A DNA stretch of 64,000 nucleotides from Camellia lanceoleosa (Eukaryota > Streptophyta > Magnoliopsida > Ericales > Theaceae), in NCBI GenBank assembly GCA_025200525.1, contig CM045763.1, positions 58,607,530-58,671,529 of the forward strand, written 5' to 3'. Below are positions 10,559 through 21,304 of this stretch, one piece after another. The notes under the pieces were generated by a model. The model ran no database searches. It saw nothing but the letters and a program-made list of their open reading frames with translations, and was not told the DNA's origin. Made by a program: the position numbers and the translations under genes. The number at the start of each line of letters is the position of its first letter. Position 1 is the stretch's first letter.

Positions 10559-10915
10559 TGATAGAGTTGCTAAAGCGTCTGCGAACTTGTTGTTCTCTCT
10601 TAGTAGATGAGTAAAACTTAACTTTTCAAACCGAGGAATCAGCAAATCCAAGGTTTGGTGATATATCATCATATTTTCTTCTTTTACTTTCCAGTCTCCT
10701 TTAGCTTGAGACACAACAAGATTCGAATCTCCGATGACGTCGGTAGTCTTGCCCTAATTCGAGTCGCTTCCATACCGACAATGCATGCTTCGTGATACGC
10801 CGTTATTTGAGACTTTGAAAGCGGAGTTTGAAGGCTAGAGGATCTGAGGAATTGTCGGGTGCTATCGGAACACTCCTATCCCATACCCATGTTGATTTGG
10901 CCTCCGTCAAAGTAC
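10559..10915 (-). pseudogene. TE1 second (archaeal-type) RNase H
   Basis: This extra RNase H between RNaseH and INT is the diagnostic Tat-lineage domain; it is related to plant and archaeal RNase H rather than to the original retroviral-type copy. Visible pieces, in different frames, are YFDGGQINMGMG at the start, IGDSNLVVSQAKGDW in the middle, and ENNKFADALA with the final catalytic Asp. Stops and indels between them (around 10,720-10,890) destroy the reading frame. The intact homologue is in TE-B at 62,429-62,767. Confidence 0.8.
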
Positions 10916-11572
10916 ATTGTCCAACTTTCCTCGTCGATATCAGAATTGCTTCATCAGAATAGGTACTCAATTGCTTCATCCCTCAACCGGATGGTCGGCA
11001 AGGAACTCTCTTTGCTCGCCCTTCTTGACTTCTTGGCGTCACATATGTAAGATCAAATTCGGAGAGCAACAGCAACCAACGAGCTAGCCTACCCGTAAGC
11101 GCTGGTTTCTCGAAAAGATATTTGATGGGATCAAGTCGTGTAACCAACCTTACAGAGTGAGGTAACATGTAGTGCCAACTTCACGGTAGCCCATACGAGC
11201 TAAGCAAGCCTTTTCGGTAAATGCGTATCTGGGTTTCATACTCTAGCATTTTCTTGCTCAAATAATAGATGGCTTTTTCCATCCTATCTTCTGATTCTTG
11301 TGCAAGCATGCAGCCCATCGTGGTCTCAGTCATTGACAGGTACAAAATCAACGGTTTCCCTGATTCTGGTGGTGATAAAACGGGTGGGTTCGTAGATATT
11401 CTTTAATCTGTTCAAATGCGACTTGGCACCGGCGTCCCATTGGAATTTCTTGCCTTTCTTGAAGACCAAAAGTGGTTCACAAGTCAAGGTTAGTTTTGAA
11501 ATAAACCGTCTTATGAATTGCACTTTACCCGAAAGCCGCGCACCTCTTTTTCGGTCTTTGGTGGTGGCATTT
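10916..11572 (-). pseudogene. TE1 connection and first RNase H, heavily decayed
   Basis: Fragments read in several frames match the intact TE-B version at 62,771-63,550: IRRFISKLTLTCEPL, KGKKFQWD, DPIKYLFEKPALTGRLARW and LLLSEFDL. At least three frameshifts and several stops separate them. In a working element this domain degrades the RNA strand of RNA:DNA hybrids. Confidence 0.8.
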
Positions 11573-12364
11573 CTAAGATGGCCTTGATTTTGGAAGGTCG
11601 ACCTCGATGCCTTTGTGTCGAAACCCCCATTTTTCCATTGTAACACCAAACGTACATTTCTGAGGGTTTAACCGCAACCTGAATTCCCTGATCCTTTGGA
11701 AAAACTTGCGCAAGGCGGTGTAGTGGCCCTCTCTTTCTTTGGACTTGACAATCATGTCGTCCACGTACACCTCAACCTCTTTGTGGATCATATCATGTAG
11801 TATTGTGGTCGCGGCCCGTTGATAAGTAGCCCCGGCATTCTTCAACCCAAACGGCATGACCCGGTAGCAGTATGTTCCCCACGGGGTGGTGAATGCAGTC
11901 TTTTCTCTGTCCTCTGGCGCCATCACTATCTGGTTATAGCCCGAGAAGCCATCCATGAACGAGAGCAGTGCATGCCCTGCTGTAAAGTCCACTAGCTCAT
12001 CAATGTGTGGCAAGGGAAAGTCGTCCTTCGGACTGGCTCTGTTTAAATCCCTGAAGTCTACGCACACCCGGATCTTGCCATCTTTCTTCGGCACCGGCAC
12101 TATGTTGGCCAACCAAGTGGGATATTCTGATACTAGCAGGAAGCCTGCGTCAATTTGCTTGGCAACCTCCTCTTTGATCTTGAGAGCCCAATCCGGGCGG
12201 ATCCTTCTGAGCTTCTGCTTGATAGGTCGGGCCTCGGGGTCAAGGGGGATCCGATGCTGTACAATCTCAGGATCGATTCCAGGCATGTCTTCGTAGGACC
12301 ACGCGAAAACATCTTTGAAATCTTTTAATAAAGCGACTAAGCGCTCGCGTTCCTCTGAAGACAA
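11573..12364 (-). pseudogene. TE1 reverse transcriptase
   Basis: The longest uninterrupted RT frame (263 residues). Motifs in order are WLANIVPVPKKDGKIRVCVD (fingers), FMDGFSGYNQI with catalytic Asp138, FTTPWGTYCYRVMPFGLKNA, and YVDD at 200-203 holding the other two catalytic Asp residues. The frame shifts at both ends. The acidic linker reaching 12,828 lies upstream, and the connection domain downstream is out of frame. RT copies the element RNA into DNA in virus-like particles. Confidence 0.93.
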
Positions 12365-14300
12365 CGTGGACCCGATCTGGACCCGCGGGTCCTCCTCGGT
12401 CTAATATTCACAGAAATGATTTCATCCGTTAAGGGTTTAACAAACCTCTCTTGCTCTTGCTCAATTAGTCGTTGCAAAACCGGAGGAACTTCGTCCTCGT
12501 CGTTTTGATCAAAATTTTGAAAGTCTGAATTAATGCAATAAATTAGGGGCACAGAAAAGTACTCGGAAACCACATTCACCTCATTCTCATTAAGTTCATC
12601 CAAATCGTCCAATTCTTCCGTTACAACAGACTCAAAAGAAAAGGAAAAAGACGACACAGGCAGGCGTGGCATCGGGTTGACACCCGAAGTGCAGACTCGA
12701 GACTCGGTCGGTGGAACTGATTCCGACTCGAAGACTTCGGTGGAATCGATTCGGCTCACTACTGACCGGAACTGCGGATAAGAATCCTCCTCGTCTTGCC
12801 AAATGAGAGGGTGCGATCGATCGTCCAAAATAGGCTGGTTGGCCGCGGCCGTTTCATCTCAATCATGGAAACGCGACGTTATTCCCCAAGCAATCTGGTC
12901 GTCGGAGGATCGAGAGAGAACATGCAGTCTACCCCATTTCCAATTCGGTGCCCTCGGGATCCTCTGCCGTGATACGCTCAATCTCGGTTATTGGAGTGCA
13001 TGCGCTCCGTAACGCGTCATCCCGAACGATTGCGGTCGAAGAAGATTTCGAAACTGATGCAGCGCTTCCTCCGCGTTCAACCATGGTTACGGAAGCGCAA
13101 AATGGAAAATCTTCCTCCGGACGGCGTCCGTTCGAGGTACCAGATGGGCCTATGTATTAGATCAAAGGCTTCGGCTGCCGCTCGAACCTGCCGGCCATTT
13201 CCTTTCCTTTCCTTGCCCGGTCTTCTTTGGTGGGTAGATAACCCAATCAAAGGTATGTGGATTATGTGGCACTTGACCCATGGCGACTCCTTTCTGCGCT
13301 TCTTCCCAATCCCATCCGGGATATGTTGTAGCTTATTCATGAGGTATACGGCTTGGCCGACATACAAACCCTCATTCACAGCCATAATGTTTTGTACCAC
13401 GGGCCTCGGCCAAAGTAAATCCCGATATAAACATGTCCTCCATGCGTGTTCAATCTCCGGGGTGGCGTAGATACCTCCGGAGGGATGGATTGATGAGTTC
13501 CCAAAAACAATGGCTACTCCCTTTCCATAGGGGTATTTCACCATTTGATCTGAGTAGATGAAACGGCCTTCACGATGCAACGTGGTCGCCCCAAAAGCAT
13601 GTTGAAAGATCACGGGGACCTCCAAGACATGAAAATCTATTTCGTGTTGTCGGGCCCAATCTTGGTTTGGATTTTCCTTTGTCCCGGGACATCCACGCTT
13701 GTATTATCATATGCTCGATTACTTGAGTAGTCGGTGTGAAGTCATGACTTTAACCCAATTGCATACGCCGTTCTGGCGACGGACATTGATAGCGGACCGG
13801 TGTCAACAAGCACCACCGGAATCCATTTGTCCTGCATTCTCTGAGAGATGTAGAGAGGTGCATTTTGATCCACGCCCTCGGCGGCAATTCTTTGTCCGTA
13901 AAGGTCAATGCCGGGAACCTCCTCCGGAAGACCAAACCAACTAGTTGTTCGGCGTAGTTTCGATGGAAAGTTTCGTTACGTCCATGGCGAGATAAAGGCG
14001 ACTGCCGGTGCACCCTCGAAGCCATAGCGATCCCAGATGGAGATGTCACTGTATTTTCTTTAAATTTGCTTGATCTGACCTCTTCTTCCACTTGCTTCTC
14101 TTTGTTTCTCTGCCTCCTTATCTTTCCACGATGCCTCGGGTTGATCAAGGTGTGGGGGCTTGAAATACCGCCCACTTCTAGTCATATGGTCCACCTCCTC
14201 GAGGTACAGTCTTTGTCTGGTTGGCCACCGCCCAATCTTAAATGCTGTGGGCAAGATACAAGTCGTCATCTTCCCACCACATTCCATTAGCATCTAGCGA
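12365..14300 (-). pseudogene. TE1 protease and PR-RT linker
   Basis: The aspartic protease active site is visible on the minus strand as VVLVDTG at about 13,796-13,815, followed by a disturbed version of the usual SAIN segment. Upstream (14,060-14,293) is a basic segment with TRSGRYFKPPHL, typical of Tat polyproteins before the protease. Downstream, 13,077-13,625 holds a linker frame with KYPYGKGVAIVFG and IYATPEIEHAW. The stretch 12,365-12,828 is a strongly acidic linker leading into RT. Frames change at least four times. The protease would cut the Gag-Pol polyprotein. Confidence 0.72.
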
Positions 14301-14605
14301 GCATCTGCGGTTACGGTAAGTTTACGCTCTCGGCGTTTTCATTCCGCATGCCCACGGCATGTTTAGTCTTCGTGCCGCGGCACTCTCAACTTCCTCGTGA
14401 TTCTTTGCTTTTGGGCTCTCTCGAATCCCATCTTTTCCTTGTTCCTCCAACAATAAGCGTGCGGTTTTCAAAATGTTTTGTTCTGGCGAAATTCTTCGTC
14501 GGCGCTCTCGGCAATGTAATCGATCCTCGGCCCTTAGGCCACAAATGGTACAATATCGGTGATCATCCAACCACCCGCGACCTGGCGACTCCTCATCTTG
14601 AACGG

Positions 14606-16817
14606 TTAATCGATGCATCCCGATTCTGATCGTAGAATTGAAGGTTGGCGAAGTCCTCTTCCACCGATCAAATCATCCCCGCGATTCAAGCTTGTCCCCC
14701 GGATCATGCACAACTTCGGCCTCTTCCGTGACCCCATACTCAACAAACTTAGGCTCATTGACAAGATATATCCACTCGGATCATAAGCTCTGCCAGCTAA
14801 ATTCTCAGATAGCTCCACCCCAGATTCAACTGTTTTGCTCTCCTCAGAAGCCTGCCCCGTTCCATCCTCGGTGGTCACCACCTTTGGCTCAGGTTGGGGT
14901 GTAGAGGTGTCCATCATGCACAAGTCCGTGCTATCAGGGAGGATCACCTCTGGCTTGGGTAAGTGGGAGGGAGTGATATAGATACTGGGATCATATGAAG
15001 CGACCCCAGTATGGATGAGGTTGACTCTTTTTGGTGGATCTTGGTTGTGTTTGGGGAGTGGGTTGTTTGTGACGTTGGGTCCTTGGGGAGGTAGAATGAT
15101 GTTTTTGTCAATGAGATCTTGAATCTCATGACGCAGCCTGTAGCATTGGTCGGTGTCATGACCATGCTGTTGGTGGTATTGGCAATATTTGGCTGGGTTA
15201 TGGGAAGGGGGGAGTGGATTCGGTAGAGGCCTCGGTTCCAAGGGTTTCAAGTGCCCCTTTCTGACTAGAACCCCGAGGACTTTAGACAAAGGCATATAGA
15301 GTGGGGAGAAGGTTCGTTGACCCCTGGGTTGGTATCTTGGGGCTTGATTACTGCTCCCAGAGGCATCAGAAAAAGGGGTGGCCGCTGCGGACCTTGGTTG
15401 GGGAGGGGGATTGGTGGTGACCATTCCGACCTCTGAAGTTCTTGTATTGGAAGAGCCACTCGGGCCTGCATTGGTATTCCGGTTAAATGTTCTCCGGGGT
15501 TGATCCCGATCTTGGTCGAACAGACCCTGTTTCATCGCATCCTCTATTTGCATCCCCATATCATGTAAATCTGCGAAAGTGGGGAAGGGGACTACAATCA
15601 TCTTCTTCATTAACGCCGGCTGGAGATTGCGCACAATCATCCGGATCTGATCTCTATCTGTTGGCCTTAAGGTCATCATCGATGCCTTCGCCCTCCACCG
15701 GGTTACAAAGTCAGAAAAAGATTCTTTGGGCTCCTGCCTCGTTGTCTCGAGATCCCGAGTGGTGATCTCGATCTGCGTGTTATATGAGTATTATTAGCGA
15801 TGAAGGCCTCGCCATCTCATCGATTTGTTTTCACATCATCATCGAGTTTTGAGTACCAAGTGGATGCCACACCCGGAGGTTCGACCGAACAAAAGCTTTT
15901 TGCGGTCGGGTTAGGCCCATTGGTCTTAAGATGTCCGAGAATAGCCGGAGGTGGACCATAGGATCCTCAGACCCATCAAAGCGATCGATCTGGGGCATTT
16001 TAAATCTGTCGGGCAGAGTCACGGCCACATCAGTATAGCCGTCTTCAATATCTGGGATGGCCTTCACCCCTTGAGACTTCTTAAAAAGCTTTTCCAACTT
16101 GCTCAATTTCAGAGCTGTCTGGTCTACCTCGAACTCAAATGGAGAGTCCGGGTGGTTAGGGGTAATGTTTTTGGACAGTTGTGGTAGAAGCGGGGGCGGA
16201 GCCAGCCCCGTTGGATGACCTGTGTCCTCTTGGGTGTTTTGTGGGTTGGGCAGAGCATTTTGTGGATTTGGGAGGGTAGCTTGGGTATTCGGCAGATTTG
16301 GAGGGGCATTCTGGGGATTTGGGGGAGGATTCTGCCCAGTAGATGTTTGTTCGGGCAATGGAGCCCCTGGTGGAGGGACCTGGTGCGGCAGTCTGCGGCG
16401 TTCTTTGTTATGTCTGGCGATCAACTCAGACTGTTGGGCCATGACAGCGGCCTGTTGTTTGGAAAATTCCGCCTGGCGGATAGCATCATCTTGCATTTGC
16501 TTCATGCTTTCTGCCATCTGGCGCATCATCGCCTCTATTGTTGGATTCTGTTGTTCCATCTGTAAAGCTGGCAAGTGTGTCTCTATAGCAGAAACAGGAA
16601 GCTCAACCCGACTATCAGACACTATAGTAGACTGCTGTACCAATAATCTCTGCTCTGATGGACTGCGTTTCCTCGGTCTCCTTCTAATAACCGGGGGTAG
16701 TGAATGGAACACCGGATGTCCGTCAACTAGATCCTCGGATCGGTTGAGTCGGCGACCTCGTGTCCAGATTGCTTGGGGGGTATCGACGGGTTCGGAAGCA
16801 ATTGTGCTACAAAGCAT
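14606..16817 (-). pseudogene. TE1 gag (capsid/nucleocapsid)
   Basis: Two adjacent frames. The frame 15,831-16,817 is the N-terminal part: Arg-rich start, a Met/Gln-rich coiled-coil stretch (MRQMAESMKQMQDD), a Pro/Asn-rich spacer with repeated PNPQNAPPN-like units, then the start of the retrotransposon gag domain (MPQIDRFDGSEDPMVHLRLF). The frame 14,606-15,679 carries the rest of gag and a zinc knuckle CQYHQQHGHDTDQC. They are separated by a frameshift within 15,680-15,830, where pieces of the gag core remain readable. Gag forms the particle that packages element RNA. Confidence 0.88.
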
Positions 16818-17540
16818 CTAGCAAAAAAGATAAAGCGAAAAAGCAATAAATAACCGAAATAAAGCGGGCGGATAACGGCTTAAATTGAATACACCACACA
16901 CAGTCGGGTATACAACAACACACAGTTGGTAAGCTGGCTATACACTGTCCTCAAATACTGGTCAATATTCCTGTATCACTGTTCTGATAAACTGAATCTG
17001 ATATCCGCGGACAACTGATTCCCAAATACTGGATAATGCCCGCAGGCCTGATTCCCAAATTCAAAAACTGATGCCCGCAGGCCTGATGCCCAAACTCATA
17101 CTGATACATGCATTCCCTGTAGAGGCACACTCTAACAAGCACATAGCGGATAAGTGAGAGCCAAAACACCCCTATGTTGGGGTAGGGTTTCCCTGTCCTA
17201 TTTTGTCAAGAGCTAGGGTTTCACCTCGCACACATGACTTCAAACAACCTATATCGGGTAAGCAACCTGTCCTAGTTTGGAATGGTCACTATGGATCCGA
17301 ATATGCACTAGGTCGAATGGTCAAAAAAGGTGGCCCGGTAAAACCGGGGTTTGTGTTCCCATCTTGGCGAGCGTAACCGTCGACCTTATGGACATGCCTT
17401 GACAAGACAAGCCTCCGGCAAACCGCTCAGGAATAGCAGATGGCAAACACGGTGTCCTAGGCGCACCAATGCAAATGCAATGCAAAGAAACACACAAGCG
17501 TAGTCAAAAGCAGATATCACGAGTTCGAGTCAAGTTCTCT
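16818..17540 (-). other. TE1 5' leader between PBS and gag
   Basis: Non-coding. It aligns over about 440 bp with the TE-D leader (45,546-45,960). It includes a GACAAAATAGGACAG block and the hairpin ACCCC-6 nt-GGGGT at 17,168-17,183. The gag-proximal part (16,970-17,100) has three loose repeats of CTGATGCCCGCAGGCCTGA. Confidence 0.75.
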
Positions 17541-17561
17541 AAATCCCCAGCAGAGTCGCCA
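17541..17561 (-). promoter_or_regulatory. TE1 primer binding site
   Basis: On the minus strand, TGGCGACTCTGCTGGGGA lies 5 bases inside the LTR boundary. The TGG start pairs with a tRNA CCA end. From memory the rest resembles the 3' end of plant tRNA-Arg, which would fit the tRNA-Arg primer described for Ogre. The exact isoacceptor should be checked against a tRNA set. Confidence 0.85.
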
Positions 17562-17863
17562 GAAACTGTAACAACGCCCGCGGGGGACCTCGCTACAGCT
17601 CGGACTCGGTTTTTGTTGCGGTTCTCAATCTCGAACCAAAGAGTCCAAATCCGGCAAATCGTTTTGAAGGAAAACAGATTTTTTGAAAAGAAGTGGCAAA
17701 CATGGATCGCTTTGCGGATATGATCGCCACCTAAATATTTTAAAATGGAAAATTTAGGAAACCCTGACTCGGTGCCGAAAGGCCACGTGTCCGTCATCAC
17801 CAAAGTTGGCTCGGGAACTTGGGTACGATTAGGGAAGGTCACATCGTGAGCACCCCCTCTCGC

Positions 17864-17878
17864 CCGGTCAAAGACCGG
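17864..17878 (-). other. Conserved LTR-end hairpin (TE1 copy)
   Basis: CCGGTC-AAA-GACCGG on the plus strand, about 300 nt before the LTR end. Counterparts lie at 28,769-28,783, 32,915-32,929, 39,761-39,776, 45,135-45,150 and 57,824-57,839. Confidence 0.8.
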
Positions 17879-19159
17879 CCTCTACTAACCATGATATCTG
17901 TTTTTGAAAACTTTGTATGCTCTTATTCCGGTTATTAGCCTAGATTACTATGTGATGCTCGCGGCAAACAAGTATAAAGGCTGGTCTGAATTGGAACAAA
18001 ACACTTCATGTTTGTTTGTGAAAGATGGTTTGCTACCCGCAGGTAGGCTTAAAATGCAGATTTGCCACAATCTAGTGGGCTTAACAAACAATTGATGAAT
18101 TGCTCCAATTCAGATAACTCAACCTCCACCCACAGGCATTCAAGGCAGTTATATCACATAAGCATTTAGCCTCATGGTAAGCATGCTATCATGGCAACAC
18201 TCACACGCATGCAAGGATGCTAAAGCATAACAGCTCACCGAGTACTCCAAGCCAAAACAGAAAACTGATTAGAAACCATGCATGATCCTAAGTATCTGAA
18301 ATTGCCTAATGCAACACATCCAAAATGCATCTATAGTAGGCGCGGCACTACTAAAGATGGCATGTGAGATGCAACAGCTATCATATATTCAACTTGGAAG
18401 TTGAAGTACAGATGCTGTTTGTATGGTGCGCCGAGCCCGGTGTATGCAAAACAGAGGAATGAATGCAAACATGCTATCATACTGTATGCTAAATGAAATA
18501 TGCCCTATATCTAACCATCCAAAGCAGGTAAATAAAAGGGAGAAAGAAATGGGGTTGGAAGACATACATCACACTCACCCCTTATTACATTTATGCCCTC
18601 ATGAGGGTCGAATAAATAATATCTGAGACCGAATAAAAGAATATACGATCGAAATAATACAAATTCTAATTAATTAACAAATTAATTACAAAAGAATTAG
18701 CTGGCGTGCAAGCCGGGGGCGCCTCGCTCGATAGATGATGTATCTTTGAGGGCTTGGCGCGGAAATCCTTGGAATGCCTGATTAGCCTCTGTTGGCAATA
18801 TTTCTTGAAATCTTGGCGTCCGACTCGAAAGTTGCTAAATTACGATTTTTCAGCAACGAAGCGAGGAAAGAAGGGCAAAGCGGTGTATTTCACGAATATA
18901 TGCATGCCTCGATCCTCGTGCCACCAATCACGATACCGATGCATGATGGTAGAGAATCGGTTTGCACAACTCAATATAGGGATGAATGCGTATGAATGCG
19001 ACAACAAAACCTAACTCCATCATGGGTAATCCGGAATTAATGGTGACTAGGGATTTGAGACCCGTTCCGTCACTCGGAGTACAAAACGTGCCTCGTTTCC
19101 CGTGCGATATGCATGATATGGATGAAATGCAACTAATATGCAACCTAGCATGCGCAATG

Positions 19160-20460
19160 CTACGAGAATGAGATGCCTCGAAATGCGTGCCCAGCACGCA
19201 TAACCCGCAATGCTTGAATGACACGAAATGTAATGATGGACTTATACCAACATGAAGGGGGCCTCAGCCACACTCACATAGGATGCCTGAATGATAAGAA
19301 TGAGGTGCCTCGAAATGCGTGCCCACTGGCACGCAAACCGAGGTAATGATGAAATATAAACCGAATAAAACAGAGTGCCTCGAAATACGTGCACGCAGAC
19401 GCATAAACCGGCGGAGGCATACTCAATGCAAACCGAATAAGCAGAATGTCTCGAAATTCGTGCACGGGCACGCAATCGAGGCGGAGCATACGCAATGCCA
19501 AGCGGATAAAAGCAGTGCCTTGAAATGCGTGCACAGACGCATAAGCGGCGAGGCATACGCAATGCCAAGCGGATAAAATAGAATGCCTTGAAATGCGTGC
19601 ACACGGGCACGCAAACCGAGGCGAAGCTAAAATGGAGAACAGATACAATCGAAGTGCCTCGAAATGCGTGCATGCGGGCACGCAAACCGAGGCGATGACA
19701 AAATGAAAGCAGGATAAATCGAAGTGCCTCGAAATGCGTGCCTGGTAGCGCCAAATCAAGGCGATGATGAAAGATGAAAATCAGATAAGATGAAGTACCT
19801 CAAACGCAGCGTGCCTGGTAGCGCCAAATCGGCGATGATGAAAGAATGAAAATCGGATAAAACGAAGTGCCTCAGCAGCGTGCCTGGCGCGCCGTCGGCG
19901 ATGATGAAAGAATGAAAATCGGATAAAACCGCGGGCGCGCAAATCGAGGCGATGATGAAATGATGAAAAACGGATAAAACTGAAGTGCCTCGAAACGCGT
20001 GCCCACAGGCGCGCAAAGTGAGGCGATGATGAAATGATGAAAATCGGATAAAACCGAAGTGCCTCGAAACGTGCCTGGTAGCGCCGTCGGCGATGATGAA
20101 ATGATGAAAATCGGATAAAACCGAAGTGCCTCGAAATGCGTGCCCGCGGACACGCAAACCGAGGCGATGATAAAATGAGACGAGATGGCATACGGAATGC
20201 AACGATGGGCTTACACCAATATGGGAGAGCCTCAGCTCACTCACATAAGCTGTCGTCGGATAAAAATGAAGTGCCTCGAAATGCGTGCACACGGGCACGC
20301 AAACCGAGGCAATGGCATACAAACATGAAAATGCAAATTGGGCTTACGCCAACATGAGAGGGCCTCAACCACACTCACATAGGCTGCCGGAATGAAAAGA
20401 ATGAGGTGCCTCGAAGTGCGTGCCCATTGGCACGCAAACCGAGGCAATGCAAAAATGATA
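19160..20460. repeat. Array of ~14 hairpin-forming tandem repeats in the TE1 5' LTR
   Basis: The unit is about 60-75 bp. A well-preserved one is GCCTCG-aaa-TGCGTGC-loop-GCACGCA-aac-CGAGGC, followed by an AT-rich spacer with GATGA and GGATAAAA. Arms pair twice, outer and inner. Several units around 19,790-20,100 have lost part of an arm, leaving irregular lengths. The array continues in the 3' LTR at 1-177. Confidence 0.85.
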
Positions 20461-21113
20461 CAAATGGCATGGGAAATGATATGCAAGCATGGCAATGGAA
20501 TTTCAGCACCTAAATAAAGGGGAAAACAGCCCCGAAACAATTCGAAATAATACTCGAAGCATGCATTCATCCCGAAAGTGTGAAATTAAGCCCCGAAATG
20601 GCCTATAGCCATGCTATACATGCAAAATATGATCATGGCCGCAAGAACAGTAGCAAGGCAGTCCCAAATATGGCATTTTTCAGTAACAAACATTGCCAAA
20701 ATGCAAGCATAGATAGATCAACAATAGCATGCAAAGTTAGTGGCCAAAAGAGGAGTATTGAGACAAGTGATATATGAAAACCCCAAATGGACAAACTTTC
20801 TTCTACAACAATGAAGATGAGCTAAAAATAAGCACAATTGCAGAAGATGACATCCTCAAAATCAGAATAAAATCATGCTAACAATTCCATGCAAAAATGG
20901 AGCTCAAAAGAGGCTATAACAAGAGTCATGCAATGCAAGCACCAAATGACAAAATTTTCTTCATGAAATGTGTAAAGAGGGTCAAAATAAGACCAAAGTC
21001 AGTAGGGGTCGAAGTCCCAAAAACAAATAGAAATAGGTCAAAAGTTGCATACAAAAATGGGCACACTTGATGGAATTTGAAGGAAGTGGTGGATACAATG
21101 GCCAAATGAAGTT

Positions 21114-21304
21114 GAGCCTTTCTACAATGTTGTAGAGGGGCTCAAAATGAGCACAAAACCAGTAGGGGTCGGACCCCTGAAAACAAAAGGAAATAGGCCT
21201 AAACTAGCATGCAAGATAATGGCATAAAAGCTAGGTATTGAAACAAGTATATCATAGAAGCCTCAAATGAAGTTGAGCCCTTCTACAAAGTTGTAGAGGG
21301 GCTC
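21114..21304. repeat. 14-bp-stem hairpin pair in the TE1 5' LTR
   Basis: Counterpart of 797-987, with hairpins at 21,114-21,143 and 21,275-21,304 and the same 161-bp spacing. The first has one extra arm mismatch here. Confidence 0.85.

Noticed and set aside
12803..13470. Plus-strand ORFs over the TE1 protease-RT linker
   Set aside because: Shadows of the minus-strand pol, whose motifs are recognisable in the other direction.
19242..20322. Several minus-strand ORFs rich in HFEALRF/HAFRGTS repeats
   Set aside because: Frames through the LTR hairpin array; no coding signature.
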